Shown in pieces: positions 45,393 through 53,808 of a stretch of 64,000 bases of DNA. Origin of the DNA: Dyella sp. C11 (lineage in GTDB: Bacteria; Pseudomonadota; Gammaproteobacteria; Xanthomonadales; Rhodanobacteraceae). Location of the stretch: contig NZ_QAVX01000002.1 in NCBI RefSeq assembly GCF_003121485.1, positions 1 through 64,000 of the forward strand, given 5' to 3'. A program made the translations under genes and the position numbers. Below the pieces are notes generated by a model. That model did not search any database. It had not been told where the DNA came from and saw only the letters and a list, made by a program, of their open reading frames with translations. Numbering within the stretch: the first letter of the stretch is position 1; each line of letters starts with the position of its first letter.

Positions 45393-45989
45393 GGGCTCTC
45401 TCCTCTCCACCACGGTATCGCCGGGATCTGCGCCCCGGCGTGCCGCAAGGATAGCCGCGCCTCGGGCATTGGAGATGTCAACCTGCTCGAAACCGCCCAG
45501 CGATACAGCTTTACACGCCATTGTGCCGCCGAAAGCCGCGCCGGGCGTCACAGCAGCCCCCAGGCCACAAGGTCATACAGGGCTTGCAACAGCCACTAAT
45601 AGTGCGAGCTGGTACCCAGCATAGCGGCCTGCCGCACCGCCTGTGCGGCACAGATGGGACGCAGCTCCCAAAAGAACCCACGCAAATGCATGCGTGAGAT
45701 ACGGGTACACAGCGCCAACTGAGAATTGCCCATGTAATGGGGCTGCATATAGTCCCTCCAGAGCACCGCGCAGGGCTGGCGAGCCGGCCGCGTCTGGACG
45801 ATCTGGAGTGGTGGGTGAACAGGCAAGCGAAGCATGGGTGTGGATGTTCTGTAGGGCGCTGGCGACGCAGCCCCAGCACGCGCACTTCAGTGTGTGGGCT
45901 TATTCCGAAAGAGCCTGTCCGTTCTCGCCTAGGTGTGGCGCAACAGCCCAAGAGCCGTCGCGCCACGGGGAACGATCACAAGGACGGGG

Positions 45990-46319
45990 TCAAGCGTTCA
46001 CGGTGGGCACGTGGCCGTGCCCAAACGCTGCCCGCTCCAGACAGTGAATGGCTATCGAGAGCGCAGCCGTTACCTCCGCCGACAGCGGATACTGCAAAGG
46101 TTTGACCGGGAAACCCCACACCCGCGCCTTGCGATACCGGTCGCTGTTGCGGCGCAAGCGCACTAGCGTCAACACCGCGAGCGCCGTGTCGACCGGATCG
46201 TAGGGAAGGAGTGCTTCTACAGGTAAACCCGGTGAAAACGGGCTGCCGGGAGGTTCCGTGAGGGTGTCGTCGTCGGGAAACGACGGGCGTGCGCGTGCCG
46301 TATGATCGCGGATAGCCAT
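45990..46319 (-). CDS. Possible small protein, unknown function
   Basis: A 109-aa open frame beginning MAIRDHTARARPSFPDDD, with a Pro-rich first third (PPGSPFSPGLPVEALLP) and a more hydrophobic remainder (VDTALAVLTLVRL; LSAEVTAALSIAIHCLERAAF). A weak GAAGAG site precedes the ATG. It starts 31 nt after a stack of three hairpins. No family recognised. Layout, not sequence, recalls small phage-type genes downstream of structured leader RNAs. It may not be a real gene. Confidence 0.35.
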   Translation of the reverse strand: MAIRDHTARARPSFPDDDTLTEPPGSPFSPGLPVEALLPYDPVDTALAVLTLVRLRRNSDRYRKARVWGFPVKPLQYPLSAEVTAALSIAIHCLERAAFGHGHVPTVNA

Positions 46320-46349
46320 GATCAACTCTTCTCTAGTTGGTGATGGTTA

Positions 46350-46489
46350 GCGGGTCGCAGGTGTTTCAGCACCTGCGGCCCGCGTCTGATGGCATCGCTG
46401 CCACCGTCACTCGCGCAGGCCGGTAAAAGACGGCGCGAGTGACGTGCCGAAAGTAGCAAAGCCCCACCACGCTGACTGTCGGGCTTTGC
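46350..46489. ncRNA. Stack of three strong hairpins, candidate structured RNA or leader
   Basis: Hairpin 1: 46350-46383, 14 bp with one G-U-type pair (GCGGGTCGCAGGTG / CACCTGCGGCCCGC). Hairpin 2: 46406-46443, 11 perfect bp (GTCACTCGCGC / GCGCGAGTGAC). Hairpin 3: 46456-46489, 9 perfect bp (GCAAAGCCC / GGGCTTTGC). Three tight helices in 140 nt exceed what neighbouring gaps show. The strand is unknown: it leads either into the small minus-strand frame or towards vgrG. Confidence 0.45.
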
Positions 46490-46718
46490 CGATAGTTCGG
46501 TTCGCACACGGACCATTCGGCGCACGGCTGGGCGCAACCGTTCCTTGTGCATCGCCTGTTGCACCGCCCATGCCGAGCGCGCAAGCGACCAAGGCCGGGA
46601 TATCGCCGACATTATGGACGGCCAAACCTGTCGCTGGTATCGGCTTTACCTGATTGGCGACTCGCATTCATGCGCCTCACGCTGCGCAGCTTCCATCGTT
46701 TGTGCCAAGGAAACGCTT

Positions 46719-49700
46719 GTGCCACGCCACAGTGATATTCGCTTCACCTTCGAATCCGCCAGCAGCGTGGCTTTTGACGTGGCCGGCTTTCGGCTGGAGG
46801 AGTCCCTCAGCCAGCCGTTTGTGCTGAATGTGGACCTAAGTAGCTGCAACCCTTCGGTAGATTTCGGGCAGGTGCTGGATCAACCCGCCTGCCTGACCAT
46901 CTGGCGCGGCGAGCAGCCCATTCGATACGTCCACGGTGTGGTGTCGACCGTGGAGCAAGGCACCACCGGTTTCCGCCGCACCCGGTATAGCGTTGTAGTG
47001 GAACCGCGAATGGCCCGTGCGGGCCTCCGCAGCAACTGGCGTATCTCGCAGCAGCAAACCGTGCCAGAGATTCTACAAACCGTACTCAAACGCTCGGGCG
47101 TTATCGATGTCGAGCAGCGATTGAGCAAAGAGCATCTGCCGCGCGAATACTGCGTGCAACCAGGCGAGAGCGATTTGGATTTCTTTCAACGCCTGAGCGC
47201 CGAAGAGGGTCTTTATTACGCGTTCGAACACAGCGCCCACGGCCATCGCCTGATTCAGGGCGATGTGCTTTACACCCACGGCGTGATTCCCGGTGGACCG
47301 GTCACCTACAACCCCATGCCCGCCGGCGATTCGGACGAACCGTGCCTGCACACGTTCCGTTACACCGAAAACGTACGCACCGCGCGTCAAGTGCAGCGCG
47401 ATTACACCTTCAAACACCCGCGCTACAACCAGCAACACGCCAGCGATGGCAACAACCTTACCAACCAGGCGCGGGACTACGAACGCTACGACTATCCCGG
47501 CCGCTACAAGCAGGACGAGGCCGGCAAGCCGTTCACCAAAACGCGCCTGCTCTCGCTACGCCGCGATGCGCAAGTGGCCACTGTCGAAGGCGACGATGCG
47601 CGCCTGCAACCGGGCTTGGCGTTCGATCTGCAGGGGCACCCCCGTGAGGCGTGGAATACCGGCTGGCGCGCTATCGCCATCGTGCATACCGGCGTCCAGA
47701 ACATTAGCCAGGAAGAAGACAGCAGCGATGCCACCACCGGCACCCACTACAGCTATACAGCAGAGATCATCCCGGACCAGGTGGAATGGAAAGCACCGCT
47801 ATGTCCCAAGCCCCGCATTGACGGCCCGCAGATCGCCACCGTGGTGGGTCCCCAAGGGGAGGAGATTTTCTGTGATGAGTTTGGCCGGGTAAAAGTCCAG
47901 TTTCCCTGGGACCGTGAGGGCAATCACGACGAGCACAGTAGTTGCTGGATACGCGTAAGCCAGAACTGGGCTGGAGCCGCGTGGGGTCACATGGCCCTTC
48001 CGCGCATCGGGCAAGAGGTGATCATTGGCCACCTGGATGGCGACTGTGATCAGCCGATTCTTATAGGGCGCACGTACCCGGCCACCCACCCCACGCCCTA
48101 CGAACTGCCGCGCCACAAAACGCGCATGACCATCAAGAGCCAAACCCACAAGGGCAACGGCTCGAATGAACTGCGTTTTGAGGACGAGAAAGACCAGGAA
48201 GAAATCTACGTCCACGCCCAGAAAGACCAGAACATCATCGTCAACAACGACGAGACCACCCGTATTGGTCATGACCGCCAAGAGAATGTCGAGAACGACG
48301 AAACCATCCGCATCGGCCACGACCGCACCGAGAGTGTGGGCAACGATGAACAGGTGACCATCGGCAGAAATCGCACGCATCAGATCGGCCAGGACGCGTT
48401 TCTCAGCATCGAACGCAATCACGCCATCAACATTGGCAAGGATCGCCATGAAACGGTGGGCAATAACCGTCACGACAAAACCACAGCCAATCACGTCATC
48501 GATATCGGCGGTCATGTCGAGCAGACCGTGCAGGGCCATCACAAGCTCAGCGCCGGTCAAAGCATCGAGCGACAGACGCAGCGCTATCAGCTACACGCCG
48601 GTGAGAGCATCGAAATCAAGGTCCAGGCCGGAAGCATCACGATCGATAGCAACGGTATCGTCATCGACGCGCTGAAAATCCTGATCAAGGGCCCCGTGCA
48701 GCAATCTTCTGGTGCTTATACCGGCGCTGCCTGGCACGGCGCGGCGTTCGCAGAATCCCTGCTAGCCCCCTTTATCACCGCCCCCATCGCACTTACATGC
48801 GCAGCATGGTCCGAGGGCGGAACCACCGGAACGCAGGGCTACGATACGCACACAGCATCAATGGCGCCCCAGGCAACTGATCAACCAGCAGCGTCCGAAA
48901 ATAACGCCACCAAGGACACTGCAACGCCTCCATCCGTGCCCCATACGCCAGCGCCTATGACGTGCGACTGGAAGCTGAAGTCGTTCAAGGAAACCCACTG
49001 CAGCATGCCGATGGAAACGGCGACTTACTACCAGTTGGACGAAAACAAGCGACATGTTTTGGACCGAGATGGCAAGCCCACGCTTTGCAGCGGGCCAGCG
49101 ACCATGCCTTTTGAGCTGGCGTTCGATGGTGACGCGAAAGTGCTTACCGCCGCGGTGCGAATAGCGGTGAAGCTCAAGGACATGTACGAACTCGATGCCG
49201 TAACAGGCAAGCCAAAAGCCGACACGGAGGGGCGTCCCATTGGAGTGCCCTACGACAGCACTGGTAATGGCAGTAACGCCCCTCCAGAAGTGCGTGCCAA
49301 ATTTCTCGTGGCAAACCGTTCAGTGGCCACCTTGGACTTCACTGGTCTCAAGCAGCGCATTGAGCGTGTCCTCAACCAGAACAACTACCGGCTGACGCTT
49401 AGTGATTGTGCACAGGGCGCCGCGTGTGGCTGCATCGTACCCGTGCAATTCGTGGTTCATTTCTTGGATCCGGGAGTCAAAGGACAGGGCAAGCCTCACG
49501 ATTCGATTGATCTTTTCCCGAGAGCGGTGAGAGCTGATGCCGGCAGCTGGAGCGAATTGACCGTGAGCTTTGACAAATTTCGCAATGAATTTGTAACTAC
49601 GGCGGTCGAATGCATTAGCGCTCATGAAGCAGGTCATTTATTCAGCTGGCCAGACGAGTATTGGTCCAACGGTGGATCAATTCATCAGCAATACGTCAAA

Positions 49701-49889
49701 CAACAAGAAATCGATTTCACCAAGGGCGATGAACTCAAAGGCCAATTGGTTTGGCAATTGAATACCGATGATACCTTGATGGGCTACGGCGCCTATAAGA
49801 ACTCCGTGCAAACCCCTGAGTACTACCTTTATCGCATCCGCGATTGGTTCACGCGTAAGACGGGCAAGCGATGGAAGTTAACGACATGA
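46719..49889 (+). CDS. vgrG: VgrG spike protein with C-terminal HExxH metallopeptidase-like extension
   Basis: A 1056-aa type VI secretion spike. Gp27-like base (about 1-360), gp5 OB-fold (about 370-470: GEEIFCDEFGRVKVQFPWDR, split over strands; PRIGQEVIIGHLDGD), needle of repeated 'G.DR.E.VGNDE.IRIG' units (about 505-625), then a linker and a C-terminal extension of about 300 residues. HEAGHLFSWPDEY (about 969-981) has the zinc-protease HExxH motif, suggesting an enzymatic effector fused to the spike. The start is GTG with AAGGAA 6 nt before it; longer in-frame starts have no such site. No other type VI genes are in the window. Base composition is visibly lower in G+C near the end. Confidence 0.9.
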   Translation: MPRHSDIRFTFESASSVAFDVAGFRLEESLSQPFVLNVDLSSCNPSVDFGQVLDQPACLTIWRGEQPIRYVHGVVSTVEQGTTGFRRTRYSVVVEPRMARAGLRSNWRISQQQTVPEILQTVLKRSGVIDVEQRLSKEHLPREYCVQPGESDLDFFQRLSAEEGLYYAFEHSAHGHRLIQGDVLYTHGVIPGGPVTYNPMPAGDSDEPCLHTFRYTENVRTARQVQRDYTFKHPRYNQQHASDGNNLTNQARDYERYDYPGRYKQDEAGKPFTKTRLLSLRRDAQVATVEGDDARLQPGLAFDLQGHPREAWNTGWRAIAIVHTGVQNISQEEDSSDATTGTHYSYTAEIIPDQVEWKAPLCPKPRIDGPQIATVVGPQGEEIFCDEFGRVKVQFPWDREGNHDEHSSCWIRVSQNWAGAAWGHMALPRIGQEVIIGHLDGDCDQPILIGRTYPATHPTPYELPRHKTRMTIKSQTHKGNGSNELRFEDEKDQEEIYVHAQKDQNIIVNNDETTRIGHDRQENVENDETIRIGHDRTESVGNDEQVTIGRNRTHQIGQDAFLSIERNHAINIGKDRHETVGNNRHDKTTANHVIDIGGHVEQTVQGHHKLSAGQSIERQTQRYQLHAGESIEIKVQAGSITIDSNGIVIDALKILIKGPVQQSSGAYTGAAWHGAAFAESLLAPFITAPIALTCAAWSEGGTTGTQGYDTHTASMAPQATDQPAASENNATKDTATPPSVPHTPAPMTCDWKLKSFKETHCSMPMETATYYQLDENKRHVLDRDGKPTLCSGPATMPFELAFDGDAKVLTAAVRIAVKLKDMYELDAVTGKPKADTEGRPIGVPYDSTGNGSNAPPEVRAKFLVANRSVATLDFTGLKQRIERVLNQNNYRLTLSDCAQGAACGCIVPVQFVVHFLDPGVKGQGKPHDSIDLFPRAVRADAGSWSELTVSFDKFRNEFVTTAVECISAHEAGHLFSWPDEYWSNGGSIHQQYVKQQEIDFTKGDELKGQLVWQLNTDDTLMGYGAYKNSVQTPEYYLYRIRDWFTRKTGKRWKLTT

Positions 49890-51298
49890 ACAAGGCATGG
49901 ACTAGGGGATTGATGATGGTGATGGCGATACTCGGCAGTGCGGTGACATCGGTAAAAGACACGGTCGCAGAACATTCGAACGAATCGGTGTCGATATCCT
50001 TCGACATAGGCGGCGGCATGGGTTACGGCGTGCGGCGACTCAGTGCCACTACCCGCGATGGCACTTTTCGCCTTCTGCTCACTGACACGGAAAATCTCGA
50101 GGACTTCGTGGGCGTTGGGGTCTTTGATGGCGAGTTAAGCGACGAGGATCGCGCCCATGTCCAAGAGGCAGCACTTTTGTTGTGTCGCTCACAAAGCCAG
50201 CTACAAAACAGCCCCTCGGACATGGGGCGTGGCCAAATGAACAACATGCCCATGGCGGGCTACAGCGCAACTTGCGGTGGAACCGCAGTACAAGGTTCGC
50301 TTTACACGTGCCCCAAAGAGATCGGAGATCGGGTACGAGACATCGAATATCGACTAGCGAAATCGTTCTACTCGCATGGCCGAAAGGTGGTGAAACTGGA
50401 TGTGGAGGCAAAGGTCGAGTCGCAGCCGTACAACTTTCTGGTCACGGTACGCTTTGTTAATTCTGGAGATCGGTCGATCACATTCAAAAGTCCGGCGCTT
50501 TGGTCTGGAATACTCCCTCTAGCGCAGCTACGAGCAGGTGGTAGAAATCCACAGAGCCGTCACATCGGCGATAACGAGAACTCCGGCGGCTTTATCTTCG
50601 ACCTATCTGGACTAACTCCCATCAACGCATCTGCTTTTCCAGATGACGTCATTGTTATCCCCCCACACGAAACTAGCGAAATTACGTTCCTCGCGGCACC
50701 GGACGGCAAATATACGCACGGCACTTATGACTTTGGGGCGACCGTGTATGCCGACATCCATGTCGATGGGCCGGAATGGTCGGGTGGTCATGTCGATTTT
50801 TGGACGGGCATTCAAAACGTCAAACGCATCACCATTCCCCGTGACTATCCCGCCACCCCACAGGAATGGGACGACTACGAGGCCAAGCACCGCAAAGATA
50901 TGTTGGCCGAGCCAGTGAAAGCAGGCGGCATCGTCAAGGAGGATGGCTACTACCGCCCCAACGCCGGCGAGCAGCAAGGGCGTTTCGTCACCCGCCTACT
51001 CAAGGGCGATTTCACGCCCGGCAGCGGTGAACAGCAAGACAGCAACGGCACATTGTTCACACCTACACAGTGGGTATGGGATTCCGATATCGCCAGCACA
51101 GTGGAAGCGCGTTCCAAAACGCCCTGCCCCAAGAGCGGCCGCTGGCTCGCCAACATTCCCACCGACGTACCCAACGCCGGCTACTACCTGCAGCGCGTCA
51201 CGGTGGTGCAAATGAAAGCTGGCGATACGTTGCCAGCGGTTGGATTGGGCAGCGGCGTCGATGAGGAACGCGTGCGCTGGGTGTGGATCGGCCCTTGA
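49886..51298 (+). CDS. Exported protein coupled to vgrG, candidate immunity protein
   Basis: A 470-aa protein with an N-terminal signal peptide (MNKAWTRGLMMVMAILGSAVTS), so it should be periplasmic or membrane-anchored. The ATG overlaps the vgrG stop (ATGA), giving strict coupling. The C-terminal segment (SGRWLANI..AGYYLQRVTVVQMKAGDTLPAVGL..VRWVWIG) is the most patterned part and loosely recalls small beta domains of type VI immunity proteins. An export signal fits protection against a toxin delivered to the periplasm. It could instead be an accessory that helps the toxin act. No family is recognised with confidence. Confidence 0.7.
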   Translation: MNKAWTRGLMMVMAILGSAVTSVKDTVAEHSNESVSISFDIGGGMGYGVRRLSATTRDGTFRLLLTDTENLEDFVGVGVFDGELSDEDRAHVQEAALLLCRSQSQLQNSPSDMGRGQMNNMPMAGYSATCGGTAVQGSLYTCPKEIGDRVRDIEYRLAKSFYSHGRKVVKLDVEAKVESQPYNFLVTVRFVNSGDRSITFKSPALWSGILPLAQLRAGGRNPQSRHIGDNENSGGFIFDLSGLTPINASAFPDDVIVIPPHETSEITFLAAPDGKYTHGTYDFGATVYADIHVDGPEWSGGHVDFWTGIQNVKRITIPRDYPATPQEWDDYEAKHRKDMLAEPVKAGGIVKEDGYYRPNAGEQQGRFVTRLLKGDFTPGSGEQQDSNGTLFTPTQWVWDSDIASTVEARSKTPCPKSGRWLANIPTDVPNAGYYLQRVTVVQMKAGDTLPAVGLGSGVDEERVRWVWIGP

Positions 51299-51406
51299 AA
51301 GAATAAACGACGCTCAGCCACGATGCCTCTTGCGTATCCAACCGTGCCTGGTGTGGCGTAGCGCCAAGTCTCCTCGCGCGATCGTCAGTCCCCTGCAGCC
51401 AAGGAA

Positions 51407-51868
51407 TCAGGCCGCTTCGCTTTCCAGCGGCAGGCGGCAGAGGCGACGCACGTCCAGCAGCGCCACGAAGCCGCCCTTGGTCGGCAGCACGCCGTGCACG
51501 GGATCGTCGTCGCGAGCGGCGCCGCCAGGCAGCGGCGGAGCGATGTCGGCGGGACGGGCTTCAAGCAGGTCGCCAATGGCATCCACGCGGATGCCGACCA
51601 GGTGCGTGCCGTGCGACAGCATCACCAGGCGCACCTGGAACGGGTCCACACGGCCTTCCTCGGGCAAGCCAAGACGACGCCGTCCGTCCATCACCGGCAC
51701 GATGCGTCCGCGCAGGTGGCGAATGCCGAGCAGGTCGGAAGCCGAACCGGGCACGGGCGTCAGTTCGCCATCGCGAAGCACTTCGCTCACCTGCGTCAGC
51801 GGTGCGGCGTACAGCTGCGCGCCGATGCGGAAGGAAAGCCAGTGATCGGCGTTCGATGCGTAGTTCAT
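51407..51868 (-). CDS. cheW: CheW-like coupling protein (flagellar operon)
   Basis: A 153-aa CheW-domain protein (HWLSFRIGAQLYAAPLTQVSEVL; IRHLRGRIVPVMDGRRRLGL; GGFVALLDVRRL). It is the last gene of the flagellar chemotaxis operon, 52 nt after motD. The start MNYASN has GGAG 8 nt upstream. In Pseudomonas this position has two CheW-type proteins and a ParA-type ATPase; here only this one is present. The next segment downstream is the vgrG island. Confidence 0.88.
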   Translation of the reverse strand: MNYASNADHWLSFRIGAQLYAAPLTQVSEVLRDGELTPVPGSASDLLGIRHLRGRIVPVMDGRRRLGLPEEGRVDPFQVRLVMLSHGTHLVGIRVDAIGDLLEARPADIAPPLPGGAARDDDPVHGVLPTKGGFVALLDVRRLCRLPLESEAA

Positions 51869-51920
51869 GGCGTCGACTCCGTTGCGGTGGCCGTGGTGGC
51901 CGGTATCACGTTCATGCAAT

Positions 51921-53054
51921 TCATGGGCCATGCTCAGGCGACGCGAGACGCGTCGAACCCGCCGTGATGGTGCCGGCGGCCACGTCGGGCAACGCGGGGG
52001 CCTGAATCGGCTCTGCCTGCTGCTGCGCGGTGCGCTCGGGCCTGGCCAGGATCACCTTGTTCACCGGCACATCGGCGGTGGGTCGCGGTGCGACCACCTC
52101 CACCGTGGGTGCCGGTGCCTGCCCCGCTGCGTCATGTGCTGCCGCGATGGCGGCAGTCGCTGCCGGTGCGGAAGACGCGGCGGGTGCCGGCGTGGCGTCC
52201 GACCCGGCGGTGAGCGTGTTGTCGTTGAAGAAGCGCTTGGGCGCGTCGTCTTCGCTCAGCACCACGATCAGCACGCGGCGATTGTGGTTGCGGCCGTCTT
52301 CGGTGGCGTTGTCGGCGCTGGGTTTGTATTCGCCCCAACCCATGATGCCCAGGCGCGAGGGTTCCACGCCCTGCTCGGAAAACAGGCGCGCCACGCTGGC
52401 GGCACGGGCGGCGGACAGCTCCCAGTTCGAGGGATACAGCGCCGTATTGATCGGGCGATCGTCCGTATAGCCTTCGATGCGCACGGCATTGGGGAACGGC
52501 TTGAGGATCGACGCCATGTTATCGAGCACATCGTTCGCCTGGGGCGACAGCTTGGCTACGCCGCTGGCGAACAGGATGTCGGTGCGCAGTTCGATCTCCA
52601 GCCACGAGGTGGTCTTGCGCACGATCACCATCTGCTTGTCGATCAGCGGCTGCATGGCGCGCACCACCTGGTCGCGAATCACTTCCAGGTTGCGCTTCTC
52701 GGGCGTGTCCGACGGTGCACGCGTATCCACCGCGCGCACCAGTTGCGGACGGGCCGGAATCGGCACGCTGACGGGAATGCTCGCAGCGCCCGGCTGGCTC
52801 GCGGGCGCCGCAATGGCCGGGTCGATGTTGTGCGGCTGCACGCGCGTCTGCGGCATCGGCGCGATCACGTGGCTGGAGCCGTTGAACGCCTCGATGATGG
52901 AGTTGGACATCACACGGTATTTGCCTTCGTTCACCACCGACACCGCGTACATCACCACGAAGAAGGCGAGCAGCAACGTCATCAGGTCGGCATAGGGAAT
53001 GGCCCATGCCTCGTGATTCACGTGGTCTTCGTGGTGTTTTTTCTTCCTGGCCAC
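51921..53054 (-). CDS. motD: Flagellar motor stator protein MotD
   Basis: A 377-aa MotB-type stator. The essential proton-carrying Asp is in IPYADLMTLLLAFFVVMYA (about residue 23), followed by a plug/linker and an OmpA-like peptidoglycan-binding domain (about 145-265: GYTDDRPINT, LSAARAASVARLF, GWGEYKPSADN, NRRVLIVV). A Pro/Ala-rich tail of about 110 residues follows. With MotC it forms the second-type stator known from Pseudomonas and Xanthomonas. It starts 12 nt after motC. Confidence 0.94.
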   Translation of the reverse strand: MARKKKHHEDHVNHEAWAIPYADLMTLLLAFFVVMYAVSVVNEGKYRVMSNSIIEAFNGSSHVIAPMPQTRVQPHNIDPAIAAPASQPGAASIPVSVPIPARPQLVRAVDTRAPSDTPEKRNLEVIRDQVVRAMQPLIDKQMVIVRKTTSWLEIELRTDILFASGVAKLSPQANDVLDNMASILKPFPNAVRIEGYTDDRPINTALYPSNWELSAARAASVARLFSEQGVEPSRLGIMGWGEYKPSADNATEDGRNHNRRVLIVVLSEDDAPKRFFNDNTLTAGSDATPAPAASSAPAATAAIAAAHDAAGQAPAPTVEVVAPRPTADVPVNKVILARPERTAQQQAEPIQAPALPDVAAGTITAGSTRLASPEHGP

Positions 53055-53066
53055 TGCGCGCTCCCG

Positions 53067-53807
53067 TTAGGCCAGGTAGCCCTGAAGCTTGGCTTCGATC
53101 TGGCGCGGGTTCGCACCCTCGGCGATCGACACCAGGCCTTCAATCAGGATTTCGCGCATCTGCGTCTGCTTGTGGATCAGCGCCTTCAACCGCGCGGCCA
53201 TCGGGATCATCAACAGGTTGGCCAGCGCCACGCCGTAGATGGTGGCGACGAAGGCGGCCGCAATGCCGTGGCCGAGCTTGCTCGGGTCGGCAAGGTTCTG
53301 CATCACCGCCATCAGGCCCATCACGGCACCGATGATGCCCATGGTGGGCGAGAAGATGCCTGCGTTTTCGAACACTTTCGCAGCGGCAAGATCGTGATGC
53401 TCGCGCGCGCCCACTTCCACTTCCAGCACGCCGCGAATCGCTTCGGGCTCGCTGCCGTCCACCAGCAATTGCAGGCCCTTGCGTACGAAGTTGTCGCTTT
53501 CCGAATCGATCTGCGGTTCCAGGCTAAGCAGGCCCTGGCGACGCGAGATTTCACTCCAACCCACGATGCGGCTGATGAGATCCGACGGTTGATGCTGGGG
53601 TGGCTTGTACACCAGCGGGAACATCGACATGGCGTGCTTGAGCACCTTGCCGGAGTTCTGCACCAGCAACGCGGCGATGGTGCCGAGGAACACGATGACG
53701 AACGCAGCCGGATTCCACAGCGCTTCCACGCTGGAACCCTTGAGAATCGTGCCGACGATGATGACGATGAACGCCAGGATCGTGCCGATGAGACTTACCA
53801 GATCCAT
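53067..53807 (-). CDS. motC: Flagellar motor stator protein MotC
   Basis: A 246-aa MotA/ExbB-family protein with four membrane helices: two at the start (VSLIGTILAFIVIIVGTIL; AAFVIVFLGTIAALLV) and two near 150-200 (SPTMGIIGAVMGLMAVM; GIAAAFVATIYGVALANLLM). The cytoplasmic loop carries the charged region used for FliG contact. It pairs with MotD and begins 1 nt after cheA ends. Confidence 0.94.
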   Translation of the reverse strand: MDLVSLIGTILAFIVIIVGTILKGSSVEALWNPAAFVIVFLGTIAALLVQNSGKVLKHAMSMFPLVYKPPQHQPSDLISRIVGWSEISRRQGLLSLEPQIDSESDNFVRKGLQLLVDGSEPEAIRGVLEVEVGAREHHDLAAAKVFENAGIFSPTMGIIGAVMGLMAVMQNLADPSKLGHGIAAAFVATIYGVALANLLMIPMAARLKALIHKQTQMREILIEGLVSIAEGANPRQIEAKLQGYLA

Positions 53808-53808
53808 G

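Larger units (their letters stand above)
45393..46718. other. Island flank: mostly non-coding, hairpin-rich
   Basis: The 1.3 kb between the AI-2E-family gene and vgrG. It holds an 8-bp perfect hairpin TGCCGCAC/GTGCGGCA (45630-45650), a doubtful small gene at 45990-46319 on the minus strand, and three strong hairpins at 46350-46489. Open frames on both strands are present, but none shows a convincing start plus composition except possibly the small gene. I regard the rest as non-coding. Confidence 0.5.

Noticed and set aside
45643-46105. Plus-strand frames of 134 and 122 aa upstream of vgrG
   Set aside because: Cys/Ala/Arg-rich without domains and overlapping in different frames; probably non-coding.
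46350-46489. Retron msr/msd or CRISPR interpretation of the hairpin stack
   Set aside because: No reverse transcriptase or cas gene lies nearby and there are no regular direct repeats.
46545-46718. Longer VgrG N-terminus (58 extra residues)
   Set aside because: Cys/Ala-rich and unlike VgrG. The GTG at 46719 has AAGGAA 6 nt before it and begins the family's usual N-terminus.
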